From Ligula intestinalis (Eukaryota > Platyhelminthes > Cestoda > Diphyllobothriidea > Diphyllobothriidae), in the NCBI GenBank assembly GCA_036362985.1, contig JAYGXS010000008.1, positions 15,130,545 through 15,194,544 on the forward strand: a stretch of DNA of 64,000 nt, in the 5' to 3' direction. Made by a program: the position numbers and the translations under genes. Of the stretch, positions 1-11,600 are shown piece by piece. A model generated the notes under the pieces. That model was not told the origin of the DNA, did no database searches, and saw only the letters and a list, made by a program, of their open reading frames with translations. Each line of letters opens with the position of its first letter. The first letter of the stretch is position 1.

Positions 1-1350
1 TAGAAGACAGCATGGATCTAACCCATACACAAAAAGGGGATCGGGCGTCCGCAAACAACTACAGACCAAATAAGCCTTATTTCAATATGTTGCAAGATCA
101 AGGAGCGAATCATCAAAATAGAGTTGATGCAATTATTAGAGTGTCACCGACTTCTTTCTGACAAACAGCACTGATTCCGTAGAGGACGGTCCTGCTTGAC
201 AAATCTGCTCTACTGTCTAGAACAATGGACCAGAGCACTCGATCAAGGAAACACGGTGCACGCAGTCTTCGTAGATTTCAAAAAGGCATATGACACTGTG
301 CCTCATCAACGTCTCCTATACAAGCTTAGACGTATAGGGGTAACATGCAACCTTTTCCGATGGATCGAAAACTTTCTGACTGGCCGAACGCAAACCGTAT
401 GTATTGGGGATAAGAGATCGGCGAAGGTCGCGGTTGATAGTGGAGTCCCTCAGGGTTCCGTTCTGGGCCCTATCCTCCTCCTTATATATATCGACGACTG
501 CATAAGTGGATTAGACTGCAAAACCGCAATGTTCACCAACGATTCAAAACTCTGGAAGGTCATTCGTAGTGAAGACGACGAAGCAAATCTGCAGGCAGAT
601 TTGCACCGATTCGATCAATGGTCAAACGAGTGGCTTCTGCCATTTAACGTCGCCAAATGCAACATTGTGCGCTTCCATAGTGCTAACTCATCGTATCAGA
701 GGGTTTATAACCTAAATAACACACCGCTGCCAGAAGTAGAGATCAAGAAGGATCTGGGGGTGTTGTTCACTCCCTCACTTTAGCCATCACTCCACTGCCT
801 GAAGGTGGCCAAATCAGCAATGTCGAGCTTGTATCTAATCAAGCGCGCCTTTGTTAAATTCGATGAAGTTGTCTTTGGCAAGGTCTTCGGCGCGTTTATG
901 CGACCCCAACTGGAATTTGCCATCCAAGCCTGGAAAACTTTCACAGACAAAGACAAAAAAACCTTGAAAGGGTACAATGACGGGCAACTAATTTAGTGCG
1001 AGGCCAAGCGTACCTTCCTTGTGAGACACGGCTGACCAATCTCGACTTATCTCCCCTGGATTGCAGACAGCTGTGCGGTGACCTTATGCAGGCATTTTGC
1101 ATGCTGCGGGGTCAAAATTGTTGCTCAGCCTCCAACGATTTCTTTGAGCTGGCCACTACTACTAGATTGCGCGGACACCCTCTCAAAATACGTGTGACTA
1201 GGGCAAGATTGAACACCCAAAAATTATTCTTCTCTAAGAGAGTACTCCAGGTATGGAATGCTCTACCCGTATACATTGTCATGTCCCCACCTGTGGACAC
1301 GTTTAAGATGCACTTGGATCAGCATAGAAAAAGACATCCTCTGCAATGAC
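1..1350 (+). mobile_element. Non-LTR retrotransposon fragment 1 (CR1/jockey-like, inactive)
   Basis: Reverse transcriptase from about position 57 (NYRP) through [41 protein letters not shown] and the catalytic box AMFTNDSKLWK (positions 526-558). A frame change near 780 leads into AFMRPQLEFAIQAWK, and another near 996 into ETRLTNLDLSPLDCRQLCGD and QVWNALP, ending at the stop near 1348. The usual F/Y-x-D-D box reads FTND, so the first catalytic Asp is lost, and there is a stop in the RT N-terminus. The 5' end lies outside the window. Clade assignment is from motif style only. Confidence 0.88.
196..783 (+). pseudogene. Reverse transcriptase core of non-LTR fragment 1
   Basis: The longest intact frame of the element, 195 codons covering RT fingers and palm: [36 protein letters not shown] and FTND. 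The stop at 781 interrupts the thumb region, which resumes in another frame at about 805. Continuity with the disrupted upstream segment (a TGA where Gly is expected, near 172) marks it as a pseudogene fragment. Confidence 0.85.
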
Positions 1351-1968
1351 ACGAGACTAATTACATCATCGCCCATCAGCAAGTACGATTTACATTAGAC
1401 TCTCTGACAGTAATTAACTTTCTGAAAAACATACTGCTCGCTACTTTTCAGTAATATGTTTGTTTTGAATAACGATTGACCGCGAATCTCGTATGAGGGG
1501 CGCATTTCTGACACTCGGTGATGTTCTCGTGACCACCGCAATCTTCTTCCCGTGTGGCCATTAGGATATTGAACAACTGCGATGGCCTCCTCCTGACATG
1601 ATCCAAACACTTTCAGCAGCAGGACATCCGATTAGCATATTCCCTTTGCCTCCCCCCCTTCCCACGGAGGACGGTTTTTCTCCTAAAATCCCACAAATGG
1701 CATTCAAAACTAGACTTATGAAAGATGCCTACGGAGTTTTTTTCCGTCTGCCCCCCCCCCCCACCCCCACCGCAGTTCCATTACTGGGAACGCCACATGC
1801 TCTGCATCATAGCTATGTACAAAGAGGGATCTCAAAGGTATTTACCTATATTTCCCTAATAAAACTGAACTAAGTTACGAAGAAGAAGGTTCGTCAATCA
1901 CCAAAATTACAGCATTATTCCAAGCAGATTGTGAGAGATCTGATCGATGACTGCCATCGGCATCTAAA

Positions 1969-2560
1969 AAATAAAAGGCCGTTTTAGAATATAAATGAGG
2001 CCCAAACAAAGGCAGCGCAGGACAGATGAGGTCCGTTAGCGGGCGATGAACATTCGTCAAGGAGTGTCAACAGTTCCTGATCGAAGCTGGCAAGACAACG
2101 AGATCGTGATTTAGTGGCTAGGGCGTTAACCTTTGATTAAAGGGTTGCGAGTTGGAGCTTCGGATGCTGCAACACCTGGGGCTAGGTGTAGTTGGCTCAT
2201 GCTAGTTAATAAGCCAGGACTGGTCACCCCACTCTCCCTTGTCTATGCTGGCAATACTATCTGCCTGTACTCCTAGCTGCTACAGCTGCTGTCAGGGTCC
2301 GAGAAATGAGGTCCAAGGCAAAGGCGGGGCGGGACAAGCGAGTTCCTTTAGCGGAAGGTGAACTTTCATCAACGAGAACAGAGTCTATCCACGTTCTTGA
2401 TGATCCCATCACTGTGGACCTTGCTAAGACAGTCGCTCTGCTGGCGCATTTCAGACAAACCAAGAAAAGAGTAATCTTGGACCAGAAACGGACTGAGTAA
2501 CAACCATTCGACGAGGGAACTTCAAGCTTGGTACACAACCTCTCTATCAAATAACCAAGG
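1969..2560 (+). repeat. Direct repeat pair interrupted by a SINE
   Basis: The segments at about 1993-2065 and 2305-2380 are diverged direct copies (both begin atgagg-cc-aa--aaaggc and share the later strings cgttagcgg/cctttagcgg and cgtcaaggag/catcaacgag). A tRNA-like SINE lies between them at 2105-2235. It could be a local duplication at the insertion, or two copies of the 5' part of the PLE that follows. Confidence 0.5.
2105..2235 (+). repeat. tRNA-derived SINE, family A, copy 1
   Basis: Contains an A-box-like stretch (agtggctagggcgttaacc), a decayed B box (gggttgcgagttggagc) and the family tail tgctgcaacacctggggc plus ttaataagcc. The same head-tail order recurs at 4.5, 12.3, 28.0 and 28.5 kb. 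Confidence 0.65.
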
Positions 2561-2569
2561 GTACAGTAA

Positions 2570-3180
2570 TCATGGATGCTACGGCATTAAGCTTGTTTTA
2601 ACACCGCCGATACTTATTCTGTAGGTTTCATTGCAACCTTGGAAGCCATGCTGTCCTTCCTGATGACACACAGACCAGCCCGATATGTGCCGAAGAGTAG
2701 GTCGAGAGCTATTACGGACCTAAGGACGGACAAAGATATTATCATTCTATCCGCTAATAAGGGACGGTCAATAATCGGAATGAATCGAAAATACCACAAT
2801 GAGAAAGCTAAGGCTCTAATTGGTGACAGAGATTTTTGCAGACCAGCACAGAAGCCAAAGCAGTAGCAAGCTGGTTGGATTAAAACACCACAATGGGACC
2901 ATGAAGTGCGAAGGACTATAGATGAAACCAACTGACAATGCACTAGCGCGATTCTATGGTCTCTCAAAGGGTTCCAAGCCCAATGATCCACTGCGACCAA
3001 TCGTTGCACACCTAAATTCCCGTCGATTAAAGCGAACTGCATTGGACTGAAAAAGGGCTAATGCCGGCATTTTCTGGAAAACCAGGGATGGAAAGACACG
3101 TCTAAACATAACTTGTGGGATAGTGAAAATGCCTTTCGAAATGGGACTTTCCTGTCATTTGTGAAGTTTCGACCATTAGT
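2570..3180 (+). mobile_element. Penelope-like element fragment (RT N-terminal part)
   Basis: Translation gives SRAITDLRTDKDIIILSANK, then GRSIIGMNRKYHNEKAKAL (positions 2696-2824). This is the PLE block usually reading DLR-DKDIVILPADKG-STVVMDR. After a frame change it gives ARFYGLSKGSKPNDPLRPIV (about 2944-3006), equivalent to the PLE motif YGLPKxHKP-PLRPIVS. Several stops and shifts make it inactive. Confidence 0.75.
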
Positions 3181-4299
3181 TACGATTATGTTCACTCTGT
3201 GCTCCATTACAGGGTAGTGCAGGGACGGTGACTTGCGCGCGAATTAGTTTTAAAAGATATTTGACTTGCGAGACATCTACCGCACACGCACTCTCTCTCT
3301 CTCTCTCTCCTTTCCTCACTCGAGCTTGGTGTCAAGATAAAATCCCGAAGCTCGGAGATGAAAGAGGATCGAAGCCATTTCTCCCGTTGTGTAGTATTTC
3401 GCGGCTTCAATTCAAAATATGGTCTCAAAGTTGACTGCTGCAAGTCTAGTTTCTTATCCACATGGGCTAGCAGTTGAAACTAACAGTTTCGACATTTCAC
3501 TCAAATATAAACTTTCTTTTCAATCGCTTTTAGGAATAATTACTTTGAGCATAATGGCAGAACGCAAAGGTCCAGAGGGAGCCATTAAAGTTAATGGTTG
3601 TGCCGGGACTCATCAATCAGTCTAATTGGGCGCGTTGTTGTCGTTTCCGAAGACGATTGAAAGAGCATTTACTAATATGCCACATATGTCAATCCCAACA
3701 CCAAGGATCTTAGAGTCAAAGACCACTTTACAAGTGGCTGCAGGTTTCGTTGATCAGTCAAATGCTGCTCATGTAGAGTAAGATGATATGTATGCTGATG
3801 CTAAAGGTTTGACATAGGTGGGGACTATTTTAGAACTGTTTATAGGCTTAATAAAGCTGGGACCATTTATCGCTTTTCACAATCTTTTTCTTTGGCTTTG
3901 ACATCGCAGAGTGATAAAGAGTAACTTAAATCCATTAGAGAGGTATTTTTAATGTCTAATTTTCACTGGTTTTTACCACTAAAATCGCATATTCAAATCA
4001 GAAATGTAAGATCAGTAGTAAAGGTTATGCAAATTTCCCAGACTCATATGAAGATAATGGATGTAATCTGTATTAGGAACCAGCCACTACAATTTTAGCG
4101 CGTTTCCTGGAGTTTACCGTCAAGCCTTCTCTATATTTGCTCAGTATTTGCCTAAAGTAGTAAATAAACCAATTGAAAATAAGGTTTGAAAAATCTACAT
4201 GGTACTAGGTACTCTCATTTTACTGAAAGCAGTTGCTATCATACCACACCTTTACTTCCATAACGGTAATAACATAATTTATAAAGGTTTTACGAAGAT

Positions 4300-4400
4300 A
4301 TGACCGGCAAAGATGAAGGCTACTAGAATAACTTATTAGGCGTCACCAGTCCAACGCTCTGACCTGACGTTTTCGATCGGGAATATTAACATTGGTGGAT
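4300..4400 (-). repeat. SINE family A, truncated copy 2
   Basis: On the minus strand it reads gttaatattcccgatcgaaa followed by a degenerate tRNA-like head (gtcagagcgttggactgg) and cctaataagtt. It lies head to head with the next copy. Confidence 0.5.
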
Positions 4401-4494
4401 GAAGGCCTTACCGCTCAGGTACCGGAATTACTCGGCCCGCTCTGCCTTGGGGATCACTCTGGAGGCCCAGGCGAGCAAGATCGCTGAGCGTCTA

Positions 4495-4810
4495 TCTACC
4501 ACTGTTAATATTCTCAATTGAAACCAACAGGACTACGAGCCCGTGGTTTCAAAGGGTTAAAGCTTTAGACTTCCAACCAATTGGTAAGGGGCTCCAGCTT
4601 AGGGTGTCGCAGCCCCTAGAGTTGGCTATAGCGGACTGATTATGGCTGACAAGCCATCATCCTGATGAAGATGGCTCTTTAGCCACCTAAATTTTGGTCC
4701 TCATCGACGAAACAGACAGGTGGTCAAGTTCCTATCCGAATGTTACTCGTGGTTAAGTACCCTACGAGGGTCATGGAAAGCTGACAGGATTGCAGTCAAA
4801 GTCACCAAGC
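4495..4810 (+). repeat. SINE family A, copy 3
   Basis: Begins with the family leader gttaatattctcaattgaaa, then acgagcccgtggtttcaaag (A-box region), a B-box remnant, gggtgtcgcagcccctagag and a tail with ctgatgaagatggctcttta. It is diverged but keeps the full order of family A. Confidence 0.55.
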
Positions 4811-5609
4811 AATATACTTATTTTGTAGTACACACAAAACTGAAGTAAAGAAAACTACACAAAGAAGGTAGCATGTGCTTTAGGATTTTTGGTGCAAACG
4901 TTTTTTTTCAAAAAATTGTGTGGCAGATGGGTAGCTGCTTGATGATTGAATATATGTATGTTTAAAAACGGTTCTGCAATAGTTCAATATAAAGGCCCTT
5001 GTTTGCGTTGGGGTTGATTAGGCCTATATTTAGTTTGATTTCACAAATATGGCCAGCCCATGGATAACACTTGGCATGGCAGATCACATGCTAAGTGGGC
5101 AATCGGCAGTGACGAAGAAACTTGCAGACATAAACATCCCACGTGTTGAGAAGTTACCCTTTGCCGAAATTACTAGTTTACGTTTCCCACTCGAAAATGC
5201 TGGGCTCTGTAGACTGCCTGCATCAAGACCTATGACGGTTCTTGAGAGTTATTGGCGTCCTACAGATACACAGAGCTTACAGCTTGTTTGTTTATAGCAA
5301 GGAGAATTCTCGCCATAAGGACAAACGTTCCTTGCGATGATTGTCATAAAATGATCCCGGTACCCAAGTATACTTCAAAGGCACCGCTTCATGCTCACGC
5401 ACAGATAATTAGGACTTATGTATGGTGAACGACCACTATCGCGAGTTCCATGCAGAGTATGAAATACAGTTCGCAAAACAGGATTTTTTCACATTTGTAA
5501 CACATCACGGCGGGTTCGCTAATTGTGATAGTAGGTAATTTGAGGATCAAAATGGTTATTGATATTTTTATAAGTTTGAGTTCAAAAACCTTATCTTGTT
5601 GGCTTTTAA

Positions 5610-6100
5610 AAAGAACTCTCAAATCAATAACTTTATCATGAATCGAGCTTGTACAAGCTACTTAGTTGACCAGGAAATCCCTCTGAAGAGGATAGGCGAG
5701 AAATTGAATTTGTCTTATTCGACAGTCAAAATAATTGCAAAAAACCTGAGCATGAATGAAAATTACGAGCGGGATTTCAAAACCGCTTATGAGAGCATCG
5801 GAAACAACTAAGCAGCTTGTTGCTGAGATAGTCATTGCTCTAAACGAGATGACCGAGAAAGAAATCGTTCAGGAATTGGGGATCCTGTAGGTGCTGACGT
5901 CACAGTCCACCGTTTCAAGAATCATGAAAAAAATCAATTACTCGAGAAAGCAGTTTTCATGGGTGCCTGTTGAAAGAAATACACCCACACTCGTAAACAT
6001 CTGGAGAATGTATGCGAATGCAATTACCTTGGTGCCCGACGAAAATATTACAATGCATACAGGGGTCTATATAAATGCATACAGGGGTCTATATAAATAA
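5610..6100 (+). pseudogene. Tc1/mariner-like transposase remnant
   Basis: One frame (5638-5811) gives a helix-turn-helix: YLVDQEIPLKRIGEKLNLSY then STVKIIAKN. A second (5891-6060) gives QSTVSRIMKKINYSRKQFSW, VPVERNTP and YANAITLVPDENITMHTG. The order HTH, ERN-P, then PDENI matches IS630/Tc1/mariner-type transposases just before their first catalytic Asp. Frame breaks and the missing DDE core make it inactive. Confidence 0.6.
6051..6100 (+). repeat. Short tandem repeat, unit about 25 bp
   Basis: The unit aatgcatacaggggtctata occurs twice in succession (about 6051 and 6075), followed by a partial third. Confidence 0.75.
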
Positions 6101-6109
6101 ATACCCCTG

Positions 6110-8190
6110 TAAATCCCATGCGATGCTCGCGAGGATGAATACTGTAGTTAGATTTGGAAATGTACCTTTACGTACATGTGCGAGGATTAATTAGCAGTAA
6201 AAAGGTTAGACCACTTGTTCCTATTTGTCTTGTGTGTACATGGCTGGATGATGGATGCATCCTTGTGTCAAAGTGAACACACATAATTGACACCCGCCCG
6301 CGAAAATGCAGAGCATGTTTCGCAGTTTTAGTGACCCAGTAGAGCTTTCCATCTTCCACGCCATGTCGCGCATGAAGTCACGTGATTGCAGTTCTCGGCC
6401 TGCCTCCTGCATGCTCCACGCGGCTCGCACGGCCCACTAAGATACGCATACACCAATCCTGCTCCCCCAGTCTGGCCAATCACCTCTCTGAGGCTGACAC
6501 ACACAAAGACCACTCTAACCGCTGACACACTGCAGACGCGGCTTTCTCCTAAGTGGTTTGCACTCATCCTAGTCAAGTTCCTCCTACCTATTCTCCAACT
6601 CCTGTACAGAATAAACTACTCCTTTCACTCCGGCCTGAAGATCGCAGCGGCAAGGGTTTGCGCTATTAACTTAAGTCCCGCCATATAGTATCAGGACCAT
6701 GGGAGGACGCTTTCCAACATAGGCAGAGAACGCGGGCGTGGGAGATAAAGGAACGCTTTGGACAGCAGCAGTAGCAACAGCAGCGGCAGGACGGCAAAAG
6801 ATGGAGGGACAGTGCGCAGCGAAAGGCCGCAAAAAAGGGTGGGAGGCGGCGAAATGGGAAATAAGTGGCCAAAAACGTGGCAACAACAGTTTAACAGAAA
6901 ATAAGTGTGTCAAAACGTGGTCGGATGCGGCGTAAACGACAGTCCAGAGCACGCGCACGCGCGTGGTTCAATTTTGGAGAACGAAACCTTTCACGCAGGA
7001 GTCCACGCAGGCAAGCGCAAAAAACGGTTAGGGGTCGTGAAAACAGCGGGGAGGGGGTGGCGGGGGAGGTAGGGAGTCAGTTCAAACACGAAACGCGACT
7101 CCTTGGGGGAGAGCGAAGGGCAGTTAGGAGAAGGGCACGCCAGAGGAGAGACTTTCTCGCGAGACGCGTGCTGAGCGCTCAACCGTAGAGAGCACCTGGT
7201 CATAAGTCGCCTTCAGGGAGCGTTCGGAGTCAATTGTGTGTAAAAGGTCAAGGTAGTAGCGGTTCTTTTCTGCAAGAATAAAAGTAAAACAATGTGTATG
7301 AACAGACTTAATCTACAGACTGTAAATAGGCCATTATTCGATCTGTCTTTCATACACATAAAATTCTGTGACTAAAGGGCCACGATCTAAATTTTAAGTT
7401 GTTAAAATTTCTACTCCTAAATCCTACCTTTGTTATCTTCGGTTCAACAATTTTGGAATACTTAAAGCCCGTCTCCTCTGAAATTTGTCTGACCTACATT
7501 TTATTGGCTTCTTCTCGTTTTTTGTACGTATTCACATCGGTGGACCTTGAATCGGCGTCGCGCTTGTATTTTTAAAGTTTGTAAACGACTCGCTGACGTG
7601 AAGACCCTTGACCGACATCCTTTCGCGCACACACGTGTGTCCAAAATTCCGCGGCTACCCAAGCGCCACTTGAACACACCACCCCTCGGCCGATACAGCA
7701 TAGGTCACTAGACCCCTACAAGTACTTGCATCTGATGCCGCTTCTTATGATGGGTTCGAACAGGAATCAGAATGGGTAGGTTAGTAGTGCTCGTCCCAGC
7801 GATTGCTTCTACCTCTTACTAATAACTCCCGGGACTCACATTTGCACTTGCACCGGCAAAATGAAGAATACCTTTTCAACCGTCAATGATACATGGATTT
7901 CCTAGCTGCCCAACTAGAATAAAAGTGATCTCAGGGAACTCGTAGAGTCAGAAGAGTTGGACTCTAAAGTACGTTACTTATGTAGTGGGGGTTAAAGTTA
8001 CCAGTAAGAAACACCATAAACATAGATTCTCGACGATCAATCAGAGGTCACTGGTTCGACATCCAGCATTAAATACAATCTCCTTCGGGATGAATTTGCT
8101 AATATTCACTAAATTATATGAAAAATGCATCGTTATTGAAAGTATAGTAGGACCACGTCAATTAGCGCAGACAATCGCTGTTCACAGTGG
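6110..8190. other. GC-variable intergenic DNA, no gene seen
   Basis: 6680-7210 is purine- and CpG-rich and yields basic low-complexity frames on both strands. None resembles a known protein. A minus-strand AATAAA sits near 7499-7504, about 1 kb past the CAND1 stop, but nothing ties it to that gene. Confidence 0.35.
6555..6685 (+). repeat. Interspersed repeat X, copy 1
   Basis: The strings ctattctccaactcctgtac and agaataaactactcctttca, then ggcctgaagat-gcagc, recur in diverged form at 15750-15885 (ctattcttctatccttctgc, agaataaactattccttaca, ggcctggaagattgtagc). Confidence 0.55.
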
Positions 8191-8194
8191 AATC

Positions 8195-8430
8195 TTGGGT
8201 AACGACCAGCCACATCTACGAGCATTTCATGTAACGGGCGAGCCTCTCGCAGAAAACTTGTTTTGGTTGAAAAGCTCCCCCTCAGTTAAAGAGCTGTCAT
8301 TGCGTGTCTATGTACCCGTATCCCCCGTTGAGTTTTGCTCCCATGGCATAGGCCCTCGGTTACCTGCAGCCAACCAATTAACTGACGCAGTTTGATTGGC
8401 TAAGTTTCGCAAGATGAGTGCTTCACATGA
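8195..8430 (+). repeat. Interspersed repeat Y, copy 1
   Basis: About 200 bp shared with 23790-23960 (+) and 55303-55487 (-). Shared blocks include acgagcatttcatgtaacgg, gcgagcctctcgcagaaaac and gagctgtcattgcgtgtcta. It lies just past the CAND1 stop codon and may fall in its 3' untranslated region. Class unknown. Confidence 0.65.
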
Positions 8431-8490
8431 CGAGCTCGGTGCTGCAACGGATTAAACTCGTTAACTGAGGTTCCACTGTAAAAATAAACT

Positions 8491-8693
8491 TCAATGGTCG
8501 AAGGTTGTTAAGATAACTTCCGAGCAAAAGGGAGACTGGTGCGTACCGATATCGGCGAGGTTTCGGAAGTCAACGATCACCACAATGGCACAGCGTTTCA
8601 ACTCCTCCATCTTATCAAGTTCCTGTTTAACCCAGTCTTGTTTTGGACGTGCGAGTAGAACGGCCTTGAGGGGTCCTACAAGTTGCTCCATTT
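8491..8693 (-). CDS. CAND1: CAND1 exon 27 (terminal exon, TGA stop)
   Basis: Encodes [36 protein letters not shown] and a tail reading [17 protein letters not shown] before TGA. It corresponds to human RLVEPLRATCTTKVKANSVK, QEFEKQDELKRSAM and EKSPLMSEF; the SP-x-x-SE match argues for reading through a possible donor (ATCG/gtacgc). Human CAND1 continues for roughly 30 further residues. Acceptor gttttag after a T-rich tract. Confidence 0.85.
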
Positions 8694-11600
8694 CTAAAAC
8701 AAGAAAACAGGGCATTAGGAGAGATAGAAAAATACGCTTTATTTTTAAGGTGACATCCAAAAATTTAAGCAAAAATAGCTCCATTCACTGAGATCAAATG
8801 ATAGGTTAATAAAACACTCAAAATCTAAAGGTTTACATGAAATCCACTTATTATAGAGACGGCTCTAATAACAACCTCTCGAATGAGAATACAGAGTGCT
8901 GATATGCCAATGTACGGCAGGAGATAGGTCGGAAGCTTCTACACATAGTACGGGAAGACTTCGCAGCCTTTAATTCAGAGTGGAGTGGATAAGCAACCTT
9001 TTCAAGAATGCGATCAGAAAATTGACCGTTTTAACGTTTCGGTGTATTATAATATCAGCTAAAAAGGCAGCAGCTGAAGAGAGCATTCGGAGGATACGTT
9101 TAAAAATCAACAAGTCTTTTCTACGCAAGGCCGGAAAAATAACCGGAGAGCAATAGAGAATGAGGGGGAGAATGCAGGCATTTACAAATCACCAGATTAG
9201 GCCTTAAGGGGTGTGATATGAATGTAACCGACATCAGTTTACGAATGACAATAAAGAGGGTTTTAATATGAAAATGAAAGATTTTCGGATAACAAGAGGT
9301 CGGGGAGAGTGTTGTAGTCCCGAAATAACATTAGCGTGTAGTGGAGAGAGACTTCTACTGGTCACAACTAAGCGAACTCAACAGTCAGGTGAAAAGGAGG
9401 ATGGTCAAAAGGATTCTCATAAAGTGCTTATAGGAGAAAACTGATTGCCATTAGAAGATGAAAACCCCGTAGAAGGCCACAAAAACAGCTCAGTCACCGA
9501 GTCTGGCGGCGGCGCTACTCGGTTTTCCGCAAAAAGAAGCGGGGCGGGCGCCCGGCGGAGCGTCACAGAAACTTAAGGTGGTGGTTTTATAGGTGATGTG
9601 CAATTATTACGCCGCACGTGCGCAGAGGTTTGACAGTTGCCGAATATAATTCCAATGCGCGCGCTTTCATGCTCTCACCTCTCCCGCCCTCCTCCAAAAA
9701 AACGACAGGGACTATCTTCAGCGCCAACAACTTAGCCCCTCAAACCCGGCAACTAGGAAATGGCGCCACCACAGAGATCTTTCCCGCCGTGGCAGTCATA
9801 TGGGGGAGGGGCAGACTTTAGTGCAGGTGCAATCGGGGGGGGGGGGGGGGGGGTGGGGTCGGGTGGAAAGGGAGAGAGAGGAAAGTCTCATGCAGCGGTA
9901 CCGTCATGATCACTTGCAGTTCTGTAGATGATAGCAGCAGTAGAAAACAGTAAGGAAAAGCTCTAACAGAGAGATGGTTGAGAAAGAGAAGAAGAAGATG
10001 GAGGAGGAGGAGGAGGGGGAGGAGGAGGAGGAGAAAAAGAAGAAGAAGAAGAAGAAGAAGGAGAAGGAGAAGATGGAGGTGGAGGAGAAGGAGAAAGAGA
10101 AGAAGATGGAGGAGGAGGAGGAGAAGAAGAAGATGGAGGAGGAGGAGGAGGAGGAGGAGGAGGAAGATGGAGGAGAAGAAGGAGAAAGAGAAGAAGAAGA
10201 AGAAGAAGAAGAAAAAAAAGAAGTATTTGCCGTCATGGCAACAATCACACGGTGCACTCAGTTTGGGCCCAGCAGGACAGCAGCAAGATAAACATGATGC
10301 CAGGAGCTGCCTGAATCCACCTTTTCCGATGAAAGCTCACCCGCTCTTGAAACGTCGGCAAACGAAATGTATAGCTCCCATGATTGCCTATCCTTCTTAC
10401 ATCTTACATGACCTATACAAGTTGGCGGGTCAAATAATTCGTGTTCGGACTTCATGGTGCCAAACTTAGCGTTGAACATGGCAGGTTGATGATCGTCACT
10501 TTGCGACTTTTTGTGGGACTAGTGTCGGGAATGCCTCCACCCCCCGGTAAGTAAGCGCCTGCATGAGCTGCCACGAGAGCGACACGTTCATCAAGCGGAT
10601 CAATAAATATACCTAGCCTTTTTGTGACAAGGGCTTGCTATTTTTGTAATACAGCTCTCTCTCTGTGGGCAATTGCCTTCCCCTCCTCTCCCGTGCTGAC
10701 TTTGGATAACCACGTAAATTCGTTAACAACTGCTTGTACTAATAACACACGAAGAACAAGTGTGTGCGAAAACAAGGATCCGCAATCTTTCGTGTTTTAA
10801 CCTACGTGAGGAACGCCTCCGAGACCGTTGAGTGTGTGATTAGACCGCTAAACGTGGGCGTGGGACACCGGCCACTATCCGTCGCTTTTTGATGCAATCC
10901 AAAGGTTGACTACCAGCGGCAGACACATAGGGCTACGTTTACCACGCCAGCTGTCTAGATTACCCGGCCAAGTACGGCGATATGACGGATAAACGACTAA
11001 GAACGCGCATGCATGAACATAGCTTAGCCGTAAAACGAAAGGATGTACGATCGCCCGCGGCCATGCAGTCTAAAAAACGACAGTCGGTTCGATTTTGACA
11101 GGACCAAAGTGCTCGGCCGAGGCGAAAACAGTCTTGCGAGAAAAATGGAGGTCTGGAAATCAGACGCCAATCCAATTAACTACAGAAGCGGCCTACCCAT
11201 GCCGTATGAGGCCGCAAGGTTGCGATTGCATGCGAGACGAAAGCCAATGAGAAGACAGAACTATGTACCTACTAGGAGCAAACAGGAAGTCTCTATTCAG
11301 TCTGCGTACTAATCCAATTATCTTTCTCCAGTCTGAGCATGAAACGTATGATGAATAAACATTCTCCCACCGTAGAATGCCGCATATTTTCTTCTATATA
11401 TATTTATAATAAATATTACAGCTAAACTTAAATAACTGGTTTCGAATCGAAAACACAATTCATGCGCAATTTACTGTAGGCCAGCGGTAGCACACCACTT
11501 GCATCCTATAGGTACTGCAACTGCCTGCGTATTGTCTAATCGGATGATGCTTCCGTTGATGGGTTCCAGCATTAATACGAAACGTGAAAACGAATAAAAT

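Larger units (their letters stand above)
3200..5400. other. Downstream intergenic DNA, no gene seen
   Basis: Apart from the SINE copies there is a short (CT)n run at about 3291-3310 and AT-rich unique-looking sequence. A stretch at 3217-3252 (gtgcagggacggtgacttgc) recurs in weaker form near 13500 and 19070. No open frame has recognisable similarity. Confidence 0.4.

Noticed and set aside
9974..10469. Long Glu/Lys and Arg-rich frames
   Set aside because: Direct products of the GAA/GGA microsatellite in all frames.
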